The notes: generated by a model not told the origin, from the sequence alone. DNA of 48,597 nucleotides from Bacillus suaedaesalsae (GCF_016890225.1 NZ_JAFELM010000027.1:1-48597); one strand, 5' to 3'. Counted from the first letter of the stretch, positions 16,171 through 25,368 are shown. Made by a program: numbers and translations.

Positions 16171-16752
16171 ATGAATAAGGGATTGAAGTTAACAGATGTT
16201 TTAGTAACAATCGTAATTTCTATTGTGTTTGGTGTTGTGTATAAACTGTGGGGTCCTCTATATAACGTTGTTAAACCACTTGGATTACACATTGATCAGC
16301 TTATGTATGGTATGTGGTTTATCGCAGCGACAGTTGCATTTCTTCTCATTCGTAAGCCAGGTGTAGCACTATTAGCTGAGGTAACAGCATCTAGCGGAGA
16401 GTTCCTAATGGGATCTGAGTATGGACTAGAAGTATTGTTGTACGGTGTGTTTCAAGGTCTTGGAGCAGAGCTCGTTTTCTTATTGTTCTTCTATAGACGC
16501 TTCGATGTAGTCGTCGTTTCACTGGCGGCAATCGGATCAGCCATAGGTTCAATTGTGTTAGATGCTTCTAAAGGATATATCGGGGATTTAGCTTTATGGA
16601 ATCTGAGTTTATATATTAGTGCCAGAGTGATAGGCTCGATTTTGTTAGCTGGAATTTTTGCTCATATTCTCGTAAAGGCTCTTGAGAAAACAGGAGTTAC
16701 AAGTCTCTTAAGACAATCGAGTGCTGCTGACCATGACGCGTTAAATAGGTGA
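16171..16752 (+). CDS. ykoE: HMP/thiamine precursor transporter membrane component YkoE
   Basis: The 193-residue membrane protein has six hydrophobic segments and the YkoE-family sequences IVISIVFGVVYKLWGPLYNVVKP and LLAEVTASSGEFLMGSEYGLEVLLYGVFQGLGAELVF. YkoE is the substrate-binding S component of an ECF-type transporter for the thiamine pyrimidine precursor. AAGGAGGAACATAT precedes the ATG. Its immediate partners ykoD and ykoC follow in order. Confidence 0.95.
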   Translation: MNKGLKLTDVLVTIVISIVFGVVYKLWGPLYNVVKPLGLHIDQLMYGMWFIAATVAFLLIRKPGVALLAEVTASSGEFLMGSEYGLEVLLYGVFQGLGAELVFLLFFYRRFDVVVVSLAAIGSAIGSIVLDASKGYIGDLALWNLSLYISARVIGSILLAGIFAHILVKALEKTGVTSLLRQSSAADHDALNR

Positions 16753-16756
16753 GAAC

Positions 16757-18205
16757 GTGGAACCTATTATTGATTTAAAAAAGCTCAGACTAAAATTTCC
16801 TGGTGAAGAGAGACTTCTTCTTAAAGATACAAATCTAACAATCTATAAGGGTGAGAAGGTTCTCCTTCTTGGCCCTTCTGGATGTGGGAAATCAACATTA
16901 CTTCAAGTGTTAGGGGGGATTATTCCTCGTTCCATCGATGTTCCGATGAAAGCGGAGCATAGACAACTCCCGAATTCAGTTGGATATGTATTTCAAGATC
17001 CAGAATGTCAATTTTGTATGCCATACGTTGATGAGGAAATTGCGTTCGTTTTGGAAAATCTTCAAGTTCCAAGAGTGGAAATGCGAGACAAAATTACTGA
17101 GTATTTACGGAAAGTTGGCCTTCATGATGTTCCTTTGCATACTAAAATTAATTCGTTATCTGGAGGACAGAAGCAACGTCTTGCAATCGCTTCAATTTTA
17201 GCATTAGAACCAGAAGTATTATTGCTAGATGAGCCAACTGCAATGCTAGATCCATATGGGACGAAGCAAGTTTGGAGTACCATTTTGGATATTATGACAG
17301 ACCAAACGTTAATTGTTGTAGAGCACAAAATTGATCATGTAATCGACCTCATTGAACGTATTATTGTTTTTGATGAGAGTGGTGAAATTCTTGTAGACTC
17401 ACCGAAGAAAGAGGTTATAGATAGACATTTACCATTACTAAAAAGTCATGGGATATGGTATCCAGGTGTGTGGGAGGAATACTTGTCCTGTAAGGTTAGG
17501 CGAGAATCATCTACGTCTACTTCAAGCGGCTCGATTATGATCATGAAGGATTTTCATGTATATCGAAAAAAAGAAGTTTACGCTTCTGTCGATGAGTTAA
17601 AGATTGATCAAGGTGAATGGATTACGGTTGTCGGTGAGAACGGAGCAGGAAAAAGCACGTTATTGCTAGGCATGATGCAACTTTTAAAGACTTCGGGAGA
17701 TTACGAGATTCATGGAGTTCGCGTTATTCCCAAAATAGATTTATCAAGGAAGATTGCTTATGTGTTTCAAAATCCTGAATTTCAATTTGTGGCACACTCT
17801 GTATTTGATGAAGTAGCATTTTCCCTTCGATTAGAGGGAGAAGAGGAGTCTGTTATCGAAAAAAAGGTAGATGAGTTACTTACTAAATTTTCTCTGTTTG
17901 ATCATCGTCATAAACACCCGTACCAACTATCAATGGGACAAAAGAGACGACTTAGTGTTGCTACAGCGATCTTAAATAAGCAAAAAATTTTACTTTTAGA
18001 TGAGCCAACATTTGGTCAGGATAGCAAAAATACGTTTGAATTACTTGAGCTTTTGGAAAAGGAACGGAAAGCAGGAACTGTTATTGTGATGATTACACAC
18101 GATGAACGGATTGTAGAAAATTTTGCAACAAGAAAATGGATGATGAAGGAAGGCAAGATAGTTGAGGATACATTTGTAACCAAGAGAAAGGCAGTTTACT
18201 CGTAA
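16757..18205 (+). CDS. ykoD: ECF-type transporter duplicated ATPase YkoD
   Basis: The 482-residue protein is a fusion of two ABC ATPase domains, as in all YkoD proteins. Domain 1 has LLLGPSGCGKST, signature LSGGQKQR and Walker B VLLLDEPTAMLD. Domain 2 (from about residue 255) has TVVGENGAGKST, LSMGQKRR and ILLLDEPTFGQD. Both have Q-loop phenylalanine-aspartate sequences (VFQDPECQF and VFQNPEFQF). It powers YkoE/YkoC uptake of the HMP precursor. The start is GTG at 16757, four bases after ykoE ends. Confidence 0.96.
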   Translation: MEPIIDLKKLRLKFPGEERLLLKDTNLTIYKGEKVLLLGPSGCGKSTLLQVLGGIIPRSIDVPMKAEHRQLPNSVGYVFQDPECQFCMPYVDEEIAFVLENLQVPRVEMRDKITEYLRKVGLHDVPLHTKINSLSGGQKQRLAIASILALEPEVLLLDEPTAMLDPYGTKQVWSTILDIMTDQTLIVVEHKIDHVIDLIERIIVFDESGEILVDSPKKEVIDRHLPLLKSHGIWYPGVWEEYLSCKVRRESSTSTSSGSIMIMKDFHVYRKKEVYASVDELKIDQGEWITVVGENGAGKSTLLLGMMQLLKTSGDYEIHGVRVIPKIDLSRKIAYVFQNPEFQFVAHSVFDEVAFSLRLEGEEESVIEKKVDELLTKFSLFDHRHKHPYQLSMGQKRRLSVATAILNKQKILLLDEPTFGQDSKNTFELLELLEKERKAGTVIVMITHDERIVENFATRKWMMKEGKIVEDTFVTKRKAVYS

Positions 18206-18218
18206 AGGGATGAATGCT

Positions 18219-19016
18219 ATGAAAGAAACGTGGATGTATCATATTAATCCAACATTTAAGCTGTTTGTGATGCTAGTAGTGTTTATCCTAATCTTGCTAA
18301 TTCATAATCCAAATACGCTATTAAATGTAACGATGTTATTGTTCCTTTTGTTTCTATTGTTCAATGGGCATAGCCTAAAAGTCGTTTTACTACTATTACT
18401 GCCGTTTTTATTAATCTTCGTATCGACTTCATCGTCGATGATCATGTTTGGGAAAGGTGATACAACTTGGGTGAAATGGGGATTGATTCACATCACAGAG
18501 GAAAGTTTCTTCCGTGGGATTCATATCGGATTACGAGCACTTGCCTTTGGACTTCTAGGGTTACTGTTTTCCCTTACAACAAAGCCTGTTAATCTCTTTT
18601 ACTCTTTAATGCAGCAGGCAAGACTCAGTCCGAAATACGCCTATAGTTTCCTTGCAGGGTACCGGTTAATTCCGATTATGCTGGAAGAGTTTCAAGTGAT
18701 TCACCGTGCAATGAAAGTACGAGGAGTTGGGCGACAAAAAGGATGGAGTGGCATTGTGAATAAACTAAAAGCCTACACCATACCTTTATTATCCCAGAGC
18801 ATTAGAAGAGCCTTTCGAATCGGAGTCGCCATGGAAGCAAAACAATTTACAACGAACGCAAAACGAACCTATTATTACAAGATTGGATTCTCGAAACGAG
18901 ACCTGTATTTCGTTTGCGTTATTTCCTTAATCCTAACGAGTGCCTACATCCTATCAACACACTTCCCATACGTCCCGATCCAAGACGTAAGATACGAAAC
19001 CACGTTAACGCTTTAA
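18219..19016 (+). CDS. ykoC: ECF-type transporter permease YkoC
   Basis: The 265-residue protein is the T component that couples the ATPase to YkoE. It has a hydrophobic N-terminal half and the coupling motif KYAYSFLAGYRLIPIMLEEFQVIHRAMKVRGVG (about 141-173), containing the ARG-like AMKVRG signature, and RRAFRIGVAMEAKQF. The ATG at 18219 is 8 bases from AAAGGGA; an ATG at 18210 would be almost on top of that site. A GC-rich hairpin follows the gene. Confidence 0.93.
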   Translation: MKETWMYHINPTFKLFVMLVVFILILLIHNPNTLLNVTMLLFLLFLLFNGHSLKVVLLLLLPFLLIFVSTSSSMIMFGKGDTTWVKWGLIHITEESFFRGIHIGLRALAFGLLGLLFSLTTKPVNLFYSLMQQARLSPKYAYSFLAGYRLIPIMLEEFQVIHRAMKVRGVGRQKGWSGIVNKLKAYTIPLLSQSIRRAFRIGVAMEAKQFTTNAKRTYYYKIGFSKRDLYFVCVISLILTSAYILSTHFPYVPIQDVRYETTLTL

Positions 19017-19048
19017 AGCACCGGGGGCCTGTCCCCCATCGCTTTAGA
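19011..19048. repeat. GC-rich hairpin between ykoC and tenI
   Basis: GGGGG-CCTGT-CCCCC is nested inside AAAGC...GCTTT arms. No T-run follows, so it is not a standard terminator; it may attenuate or stabilise the operon mRNA. Hairpins with GGGGCCTGTCCCC-like cores are common dispersed elements in Bacillus. Confidence 0.5.
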
Positions 19049-19076
19049 GTGTGAAAGTATTTTGAGGGGGGATTGG

Positions 19077-19703
19077 ATGGGGTTGCATTTGGTTTCGAAT
19101 GGTAGGATGACTGCTACACAATTTAGTGAAGTGGTGCAGACAGTTGATCAGTATGTTGATTATGTTCATATACGAGAAAAGCAATTGAGTGCACGTGATT
19201 TATTTGTTTATGTTCTCACACTACTTGAGTGTGGTGTGCAGTCTGAGAAACTTATTATCCATGACAGAGTGGATGTTGCTGAAGGGTTAGGTGTGAGAGG
19301 AGTGCAATTAACTACTAACAGTCTGCCTGTGGAAGTTGTAAGAAAAATGAATCCAACTTTGGTAATTGGCTGTTCAACGCACTCACATGAACAGGTGAAT
19401 AATGCCGAGATTGGTGGGGCAGATTTTGCCTTTTATGGTCATGTATTTGAATCTATTTCTAAGCCTGGCCTCGAGCCTCGGGGGTTAAATAGGGTTAGAT
19501 TTATTACGAGTAAAACAAATCTTCCACTTATCGCAATTGGTGGAATTACACCGGAGAATACAAAATCAGTGCTTGATAATGGTGCCTCTGGCATCGCGGT
19601 CATGTCAGGGATTCTAGATGCAATAGATCCGAAATGGGCTGCAAAACAATACTGGAATGCAATCCAAGAGTCGAAGGAGGTACAAAGTGAACTCAAAACA
19701 TGA
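19077..19703 (+). CDS. tenI: Thiazole tautomerase TenI
   Basis: TenI isomerises the thiazole phosphate carboxylate to its aromatic form before coupling; it is a ThiE-like TIM barrel that lacks coupling activity. Seen here (208 residues): DYVHIREKQLSARDL, LIIHDRVDVAEGLGVRGVQL, the catalytic His in GCSTHSHEQV, FYGHVFESISKPGLEPRG and GGITPENTKSVLDNGASGIAVMSG. ATG 19077 has GAGGGGGG upstream; the in-frame TTG at 19062 is not needed. The end overlaps thiO by 17 bases. Confidence 0.93.
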   Translation: MGLHLVSNGRMTATQFSEVVQTVDQYVDYVHIREKQLSARDLFVYVLTLLECGVQSEKLIIHDRVDVAEGLGVRGVQLTTNSLPVEVVRKMNPTLVIGCSTHSHEQVNNAEIGGADFAFYGHVFESISKPGLEPRGLNRVRFITSKTNLPLIAIGGITPENTKSVLDNGASGIAVMSGILDAIDPKWAAKQYWNAIQESKEVQSELKT

Positions 19704-20814
19704 TGTCATTATTGTGGGTGGAGGAATTATTGGACATTCGATATCTTATTCGTTAAGTAAAAAGGGAATGAAAACTTTAGTAATTGAAAAAGGAAAAATT
19801 AATAAAAGAGCAACAAGTGCTGCAGCTGGCATGCTTGCGGCTCTTTCCGAAGTAACCGATGAAAGCCCACTTTATGACATTGCTAGAACAAGTAGAAACA
19901 TGTTTCCAAAACTGCGAGATGAACTCTATGAAAACACAGGAATTGATATAGAACTCATTCAACAAGGGATGCTTAATATTGCTCACACAGAGGAAGATGC
20001 AGCAAAACTAATAAAAATGACACAATTCCATCAATCAAAAGGAGAAGCTGCCTGCTGGGTTCCCACAACTGAATTAAACGAACTTGAACCAAATCTTTCA
20101 TCTACTATTTGTGGTGCCATGTTTGCTTCAAATGACGGCCATGTCTCACCTCTCAAATTAGCTACTGCTTTTGCAGAGGGAGCGAAGAATTACGGTGGTA
20201 GATTACTAGAATTTACAGAAGTTACCGAACTATTAATACAGAATGAAAGAGTAGTTGGTGTCAAAACATACACCGATGAATTTTATAGTAAAAATGTGGT
20301 GATTGCTGGTGGAGCTTGGGCTAGTCATCTATTAAAAGATTTGCCAATCTTCCCTGTAAAAGGGGAATGCTTCTCGGTTACTTCTCAAGAAAAACTAATA
20401 ACAAAAACGATCTTTTCTGACGAATGTTACATCGTTCCTAAGCAAGGCAACCGGTACATTGTCGGAGCTACTGTTATACAAGGAACGTATGACGAAAGAG
20501 TTAACGTCGCTGGAATCCATTCGCTATTAAATAAAGCAATAAACTTACTTCCGAAATTAAAAGAGGCAAAATGGGAAAAAGTTTGGGCGGGAATACGACC
20601 ACAAACAATTGATGAACTCCCATTCATCGACGAACACCCAACTTTAAAAGGGGTATATGTTGCAGCAGGACACTACAGAAATGGTATTCTATTAAGTCCC
20701 ATTACTGGTGAAAGGATAGCGAATTTGATTACTGGTGAGTATGTCAACTTCGGTACAAAAGCCTTTTCATTAAAAGGGAGGGAAGCTATTCATGAAGCTA
20801 CACATAAATGGTGA
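19687..20814 (+). CDS. thiO: Glycine oxidase ThiO
   Basis: ThiO oxidises glycine to the imine that supplies C2-N of the thiazole ring. The 375-residue flavoprotein has the FAD-binding VIIVGGGIIGHSISYSL (residues 6-22), ATSAAAGMLAALSE, the FMLNIAH-like substrate region, VVIAGGAWASHLL and the C-terminal GVYVAAGHYRNGILLSPITG. I set the start at GTG 19687, 6 bases after AAGGAGGTA. It overlaps tenI upstream and thiS downstream (thiS begins 23 bases before its end), so translation is coupled through the block. Confidence 0.94.
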   Translation: MNSKHDVIIVGGGIIGHSISYSLSKKGMKTLVIEKGKINKRATSAAAGMLAALSEVTDESPLYDIARTSRNMFPKLRDELYENTGIDIELIQQGMLNIAHTEEDAAKLIKMTQFHQSKGEAACWVPTTELNELEPNLSSTICGAMFASNDGHVSPLKLATAFAEGAKNYGGRLLEFTEVTELLIQNERVVGVKTYTDEFYSKNVVIAGGAWASHLLKDLPIFPVKGECFSVTSQEKLITKTIFSDECYIVPKQGNRYIVGATVIQGTYDERVNVAGIHSLLNKAINLLPKLKEAKWEKVWAGIRPQTIDELPFIDEHPTLKGVYVAAGHYRNGILLSPITGERIANLITGEYVNFGTKAFSLKGREAIHEATHKW

Positions 20815-20995
20815 AGAAGTAACGGTCCCAGACGAAATGATGAACATGTCAGATTTAGTGTCTTATTTCAACTTACAAGAAAAAATTATCATTATCGAGC
20901 ATAATCACGAGATATTAGAAAAAGATTCACACCATCAAGCAAAGATTCAAGATGGTGACAAAATTGAAATCGTTCATTTTGTAGGAGGCGGATGA
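20792..20995 (+). CDS. thiS: Sulfur carrier protein ThiS
   Basis: The 67-residue ubiquitin-fold carrier ends in VGGG; ThiF adenylates the C-terminal glycine and sulfur is then carried to ThiG as thiocarboxylate. The C-terminus has one glycine more than the common GG end. The start [23 protein letters not shown] is typical. It overlaps thiO by 23 bases and is 1 base from thiG. Confidence 0.95.
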   Translation: MKLHINGEEVTVPDEMMNMSDLVSYFNLQEKIIIIEHNHEILEKDSHHQAKIQDGDKIEIVHFVGGG

Positions 20996-20996
20996 T

Positions 20997-21764
20997 ATGT
21001 TGAAAATCGGTCCATATTCTTTCCAATCAAGATTGCTTTTAGGAACTGGGAAATATCCAAACTACGATATTCAAAAAGAAGCAGTTGACGTTTCAGAAGC
21101 TGAAATATTAACATTTGCCGTTAGAAGAATGAATATTTTTGAACCCAAGCAACCTAACTTCCTTGAAAAGTTAGATGTGAAAAAATATACGTTACTGCCG
21201 AATACAGCGGGTGCTTCAACTGCAGAAGAAGCTGTAAGGATTGCAAAGCTAGCTAAGGCATCTGGCCTATGTGACATGATAAAGGTTGAAGTAATCGGAG
21301 ACTTTACAACACTCTTACCTGATCCGTTTGAAACGTATAAAGCATGTGAACAATTACTAGAAGAAGGCTTTATTGTTTTACCATACATTTCAGATGATGT
21401 ATTATTAGCAAAAAGATTACAACAACTGGGTGTGCATGCAGTCATGCCAGGTGCTTCACCGATAGGTTCAGGCCAAGGCATTGTTAACCCATTAAACTTA
21501 AGTTTAATTATTGAGCAAGCAGAGGTACCAGTTATCGTTGATGCAGGTATTGGTTCTCCTGCTGATGCAGCAACGGCAATGGAGCTAGGAGCAGACGGCG
21601 TATTGTTAAATACAGCTGTTTCTTCTGCAAAGGATCCTGTAAAAATGGCAAAAGCCATGAAGCTTGCGATTGATGCCGGAAGACTTGGTTTTGAAGCGGG
21701 GAGAATTCCCAAAAAACGCTATGCGACTGCAAGCAGCCCGATGGAAGGATTGAGCACTGTTTGA
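20997..21764 (+). CDS. thiG: Thiazole synthase ThiG
   Basis: ThiG joins DXP, the glycine imine and ThiS-bound sulfur into the thiazole. The 255-residue TIM barrel has [12 protein letters not shown], the Schiff-base lysine in MIKVEVIGD (about residue 95), [54 protein letters not shown] and the C-terminal [29 protein letters not shown] precedes the ATG. A long antisense frame inside it is a shadow. Confidence 0.97.
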   Translation: MLKIGPYSFQSRLLLGTGKYPNYDIQKEAVDVSEAEILTFAVRRMNIFEPKQPNFLEKLDVKKYTLLPNTAGASTAEEAVRIAKLAKASGLCDMIKVEVIGDFTTLLPDPFETYKACEQLLEEGFIVLPYISDDVLLAKRLQQLGVHAVMPGASPIGSGQGIVNPLNLSLIIEQAEVPVIVDAGIGSPADAATAMELGADGVLLNTAVSSAKDPVKMAKAMKLAIDAGRLGFEAGRIPKKRYATASSPMEGLSTV

Positions 21765-22780
21765 GTGAACGTTATTCAAGACATGAATTATTTGCTCCCA
21801 TCGGAGTAGAAGGACAACAGAAAATTAGAGAGAAACACGTATTAATCATTGGCGCAGGAGCTTTAGGAAGCGGAAGTGCAGAGGCGCTAACACGTGCAGG
21901 AATCGGTAAACTAACGATTGTTGACCGTGACTATGTTGAATGGAGCAACCTTCAACGACAACAACTTTACGGAGAAAAGGATGTAGCCCTTAAGCTGCCG
22001 AAAGCAATTGCGGCTAAAAACAGACTTTCTGAAATAAATAGTGATGTTGAAGTTAATGCGATTGTGACAGACGCAACTGTTCAAGAGTTTGAGCAACTCG
22101 TAAAAGATGTACACCTAATAATTGATGCAACAGATAACTTTGATACAAGACTTTTAATCAATGATATATCTCAAAAATACAACATTCCTTGGATATATGG
22201 TGCGTGTGTTGGCAGCTATGGAATTAGCTATACGATTGTACCTGGAGAAACCCCTTGCCTTCACTGCCTGCTTGAAAAGGTGCCCGTGGGTGGAATGACG
22301 TGTGATACAGCTGGGATTATTAGCCCTGCTGTCAGCATGGTAGTTTCCTATCAAGTTTCAGAAGCACTGAAAATACTAGTGGAAGACAACGGAAATCTTA
22401 GGAAAAAGCTTGTAACATTTGATCTTTGGACGAATCAGTATGCTGCCATTTCTGTCGGGAAGTTAAAACGAGATGCATGCACATCCTGTGGAGTAGATAG
22501 AACCTATCCATTTTTATCATTTGAGAATCAGCTTAAAACGGCTGTTTTGTGTGGTCGTGAAACTGTTCAAATTCGTCCACAAGACGGTTTGAAACGTAAC
22601 CTCGAAGAGCTTGAGAAACAATTGACATTAACTGGAGGAAAGATAGAGCGAAATCCGTTTTTACTTTCATTTGAGATTGCTGGCAAACGACTTGTTATTT
22701 TTCAGGACGGAAGAGTGCTAATCCATGGAACAAAGGATGTTACAGAAGCAAAGGGGATTTATCATCGATACTTAGGGTAG
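21761..22780 (+). CDS. thiF: ThiS adenylyltransferase ThiF
   Basis: This E1-like enzyme adenylates ThiS. The 339-residue protein has [49 protein letters not shown] (about 23-71), the zinc-binding pairs in PCLHCLLE and ACTSCGVD, and a cysteine in [15 protein letters not shown]-terminal extension (about 245-339) is longer than the minimal fold and looks like the extra domain common in Bacillus MoeB/ThiF proteins. The start is TTG at 21761 and overlaps the thiG stop by four bases. Confidence 0.94.
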   Translation: MSERYSRHELFAPIGVEGQQKIREKHVLIIGAGALGSGSAEALTRAGIGKLTIVDRDYVEWSNLQRQQLYGEKDVALKLPKAIAAKNRLSEINSDVEVNAIVTDATVQEFEQLVKDVHLIIDATDNFDTRLLINDISQKYNIPWIYGACVGSYGISYTIVPGETPCLHCLLEKVPVGGMTCDTAGIISPAVSMVVSYQVSEALKILVEDNGNLRKKLVTFDLWTNQYAAISVGKLKRDACTSCGVDRTYPFLSFENQLKTAVLCGRETVQIRPQDGLKRNLEELEKQLTLTGGKIERNPFLLSFEIAGKRLVIFQDGRVLIHGTKDVTEAKGIYHRYLG

Positions 22781-22790
22781 AGGTGAAATA

Positions 22791-23603
22791 ATGAATACAA
22801 AAAAAGCACTGACAATAGCTGGCTCTGATAGTGGTGGTGGTGCAGGAATACAAGCTGACTTAAAAACGTTTCAAGAACTTGGAGTTTATGGAATGTCGGC
22901 AATTACAGCAATAACAGCTCAAAATACACTTGGTGTGAGCGGAGTACATCCAGTACCAACTTCCATGATCACTTCACAACTTGAATCAATAGCTGCTGAC
23001 TTAACACCTGATGCTGTCAAGACAGGGATGCTATTTAGCAGTGAAGTTATTCAAGCAGTAGCACATTGTATTGATACGTATCAATGGAAACAGGTTGTAA
23101 TTGACCCAGTCATGATAGCAAAAGGAGGAGCATCTTTATTACAATCTGATGCCATCGCTTCAATGAAGAAACACTTGCTGCCTCTTGCGACCTTAATTAC
23201 ACCAAATATTCCGGAAGCAGAAGTACTGACAGGGATGATAATTCAGTCAATGGAAGATAGAAAAACTGCAGCACGAATTCTTTATGAACTTGGGGCTAAA
23301 CATGTCGTCATTAAGGGTGGACACAATGATGACTTCATGGCGATTGATTTATATTTTGATGGTGAAAAATTTGAGGAGGTAAGCTCTCCACGTCTTCAAA
23401 CAAAGAACACTCATGGAACAGGCTGTACGTTTTCAGCAGCACTAACTGCAGAACTGGCAAAAGGAAATACAATAAATGATGCAGTATGTATAGCAAAACA
23501 GTTCATTCAAGCAGCAATTACATATGACCTTCAGATTGGCAGTGGTCATGGACCAACTAATCATTGGGCATACAAACAGCTTCAAGGAGAAGCAATACGA
23601 TGA
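22791..23603 (+). CDS. thiD: HMP / HMP-phosphate kinase ThiD
   Basis: ThiD phosphorylates HMP and HMP-P, so it links TenA/YkoEDC salvage to coupling by ThiE. The 270-residue ribokinase-like enzyme has LTIAGSDSGGGAGIQADLKTFQE, TAITAQNTLGV, DPVMIAKGGASLL and the catalytic NTHGTGCTFSAALTAELAKG near 205-224. The ATG follows TAGAGGTGAAATA. The stop codon overlaps the thiE start (ATGA), so the two are coupled. Confidence 0.96.
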   Translation: MNTKKALTIAGSDSGGGAGIQADLKTFQELGVYGMSAITAITAQNTLGVSGVHPVPTSMITSQLESIAADLTPDAVKTGMLFSSEVIQAVAHCIDTYQWKQVVIDPVMIAKGGASLLQSDAIASMKKHLLPLATLITPNIPEAEVLTGMIIQSMEDRKTAARILYELGAKHVVIKGGHNDDFMAIDLYFDGEKFEEVSSPRLQTKNTHGTGCTFSAALTAELAKGNTINDAVCIAKQFIQAAITYDLQIGSGHGPTNHWAYKQLQGEAIR

Positions 23604-24241
23604 ACATTCGAGAGTATTTGAAATTGTACTTTATAATGGGGAGTAACAACTGTGTTTCTGATCCGGTTCTAACTCTAGAGCAGGCAATTCAAGGAGGAAT
23701 CACCCTTTTTCAATTCAGGGAAAAAGGGGAGTATTCACTGCAGGGTGAGGAAAAGATACAACTAGCTCGTCAACTAAAATCGGTGTGTCATAAACATAGT
23801 ATCCCTTTTATCGTGAATGATGATCTGGACCTCGCCATTCTTCTTGAGGCAGATGGAATTCATATTGGTCAGGATGATATACCGATCGAAGATGTACGAG
23901 AAAAAGTGGGAAGTAAAATAATTGGCCTATCTTGTCATAATGAACAAGAAGCAAAAGCTGCAATTCAAAAAGGTGCCGACTATATAGGTGTCGGACCAAT
24001 GTTTGAAACTAATACAAAGCCTGACGCAGAATGTGTCACCGGACCAATAACAATCAGTCAAATGAGGTCTTTGAACCTGGACATACCCATAGTAGGAATT
24101 GGAGGAATCACGCCTGAAAATGCTCCAAGTATAATTGAAGCGGGGGCAGATGGAATTGCTATTATTTCTGCGATTAGTAAACATCCCATGCCGCTAGAGG
24201 CTGCTCGTCAATTACTTGAGAAAATAAAAATATCCTCTTAA
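23600..24241 (+). CDS. thiE: Thiamine-phosphate synthase ThiE
   Basis: ThiE couples HMP-PP with the thiazole phosphate. The 213-residue TIM barrel has the functional sequence set: TLFQFREKG, FIVNDDLDLAILLEADGIHIGQDD, GLSCHNEQEAKAA, YIGVGPMFETNTKPDA and GIGGITPENAPSIIEAGADGIAIISAI. Unlike TenI upstream, these residues match true synthase members. I place the start at ATG 23600, with CAAGGAGAAGCAA before it. The operon ends at the terminator that overlaps the stop codon. Confidence 0.96.
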   Translation: MNIREYLKLYFIMGSNNCVSDPVLTLEQAIQGGITLFQFREKGEYSLQGEEKIQLARQLKSVCHKHSIPFIVNDDLDLAILLEADGIHIGQDDIPIEDVREKVGSKIIGLSCHNEQEAKAAIQKGADYIGVGPMFETNTKPDAECVTGPITISQMRSLNLDIPIVGIGGITPENAPSIIEAGADGIAIISAISKHPMPLEAARQLLEKIKISS

Positions 24242-24272
24242 AAAGCACGTCCTCACATGGACGTGCTTTTGT
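24241..24272 (+). terminator. Terminator of the thiamine operon
   Basis: AAAAGCACGTCC and GGACGTGCTTTT pair perfectly over 12 bp with loop TCACAT, followed by GTT. Confidence 0.9.
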
Positions 24273-24348
24273 TAACTATTTATGTTGATTTTGAAGCAAA
24301 GGAAGCTCATCACAAGCCAAGCGTCAGTGAATATCCTAAAACTAGAAG

Positions 24349-24855
24349 CTAAGTACTGTTTTCTTCTAAAGAATAGTATCTTTTTTGCAACAGTTTTTGT
24401 ACAATTCTTCCGATGAAAAAACCGATAATAACAAAAATAATCGGTGTGAATATCGGGCCAAAAGTAATCGATAAAATTGGTTTACTTGAGAAAATTACGC
24501 CTATTGTACAAATATATGCTGCTACTGAAAACGGGACTGATTCATAGGGAACTGCCTTTATATTTGCTCGTTCTCTGCCACCTTTAAATGCGTCCCACAT
24601 TGCAAAAACATACAAACATGGATAAAACATGATCCATTGGTAATTTACTACTTCAATTGCACGTGATATATCACCGTGAAAGCTATAAACTATGGCTAAA
24701 TTAAGTCTTCCTGGCACATTAATTAAAAATTCTAAAATAACAAATAAAATTGCTTTAATATAATGTCCGTTGAGTAATTGTCCAAATCCAGGCAGGGCAA
24801 TACTCCATAATAGCATCTCTATAGGATAGGTATATTTAAGCTTCTTATCATCCAT
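24349..24855 (-). CDS. Polytopic membrane protein, TM2-like N-terminus
   Basis: The protein has about 168 residues from the ATG at 24855 (GTGGGGTGCACG upstream). Longer starts (24873 ATG, 24900 TTG) are possible. After a short hydrophilic start, the segment YPIEMLLWSIALPGFGQLLNGHYIKAILFVILEFLIN has the LPGFGQL-N-G-Y-K pattern seen in small TM2-like membrane proteins. Three further hydrophobic stretches follow, the last with FTPIIFVIIGFFIGRIVQKLL and a basic end. The function is unknown. It faces the end of the thiamine operon and is transcribed convergently. Confidence 0.7.
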   Translation of the reverse strand: MDDKKLKYTYPIEMLLWSIALPGFGQLLNGHYIKAILFVILEFLINVPGRLNLAIVYSFHGDISRAIEVVNYQWIMFYPCLYVFAMWDAFKGGRERANIKAVPYESVPFSVAAYICTIGVIFSSKPILSITFGPIFTPIIFVIIGFFIGRIVQKLLQKRYYSLEENST

Positions 24856-25040
24856 CGTGCACCCCACAACCATTTCTTTACTCTTATTAAAGTGAGCCAA
24901 AAGGACTAAAATTATAGATGTTATTTTTGTATTTTTTTTACAAAAAAGTTCGAGGTAGTAAAAATGGTAATTGACAGAATGTTACCCCAGTGATAAGCTA
25001 CCAATTATAGTATATTTTGGAAATGGAGGTTACGTTGAAC

Positions 25041-25106
25041 ATGAAAAAGATTGTCGCAAAAAACTCAATTCAATTTAATATGATCAACGTGGCCATAATG
25101 AAGTAG
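25041..25106 (+). CDS. Leader peptide 1 of the bmrCD region (21 codons)
   Basis: An ATG at 25041 follows ATGGAGGTTACGTTGAAC. It encodes MKKIVAKNSIQFNMINVAIM-K and a TAG. It lies before two terminator-like hairpins and the bmrC gene. In B. subtilis bmrCD is preceded by a short ORF, bmrB (yheJ), whose translation controls attenuation. This peptide is shorter than bmrB as I remember it, so homology is uncertain, but position and layout fit a regulatory leader. Confidence 0.5.
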   Translation: MKKIVAKNSIQFNMINVAIMK

Positions 25107-25136
25107 TTCCTTTACATTTACTTTCTTTTTAATTTA

Positions 25137-25177
25137 CCGGAGCGCAGGTCATGTTATACATGGCGTGCGCCTTTTTT
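25137..25177 (+). terminator. First attenuator-like terminator before bmrC
   Basis: GGAGCGCAGGTCATG and CATGGCGTGCGCC form a long imperfect stem over loop TTATA, followed by TTTTTTT. It lies 30 bases after the leader peptide stop. Confidence 0.75.
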
Positions 25178-25181
25178 TATG

Positions 25182-25216
25182 AGGCACATTCCCTATTGGT
25201 TGTGTCTTTTTTTGTT
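25182..25216 (+). terminator. Second terminator-like hairpin before bmrC
   Basis: GGCACA and TGTGTC (6 bp with one G-U) close a loop of about 12 bases and are followed by TTTTTTTG. It comes directly after the first hairpin. Confidence 0.55.
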
Positions 25217-25275
25217 GGGGATAATTGGTATATAGCCATTTATTTATAAATTATAACGAATAGGAGGAAATCACA

Positions 25276-25332
25276 ATGAAAATTCGTGATGTCAGATTAC
25301 TATGTTACGCAGGAGAGAAAGAAGGTGGATAA
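25276..25332 (+). CDS. Second mini-ORF before bmrC (18 codons)
   Basis: A strong TAGGAGGAAATCACA precedes the ATG. The peptide MKIRDVRLLCYAGEKEGG is short and hydrophilic and ends 36 bases before bmrC. The ribosome binding site is stronger than expected by chance, so it may be a second leader peptide or set the rate of bmrC translation. I know of no family. Confidence 0.4.
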   Translation: MKIRDVRLLCYAGEKEGG

Positions 25333-25368
25333 CACAATATTGCTTATAAAGAAAGGAGAGGTTTTTGA

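Noticed and set aside
21071-21712. 213-codon antisense open frame in thiG
   Set aside because: It is a shadow of thiG codon usage; thiG motifs are fully conserved.
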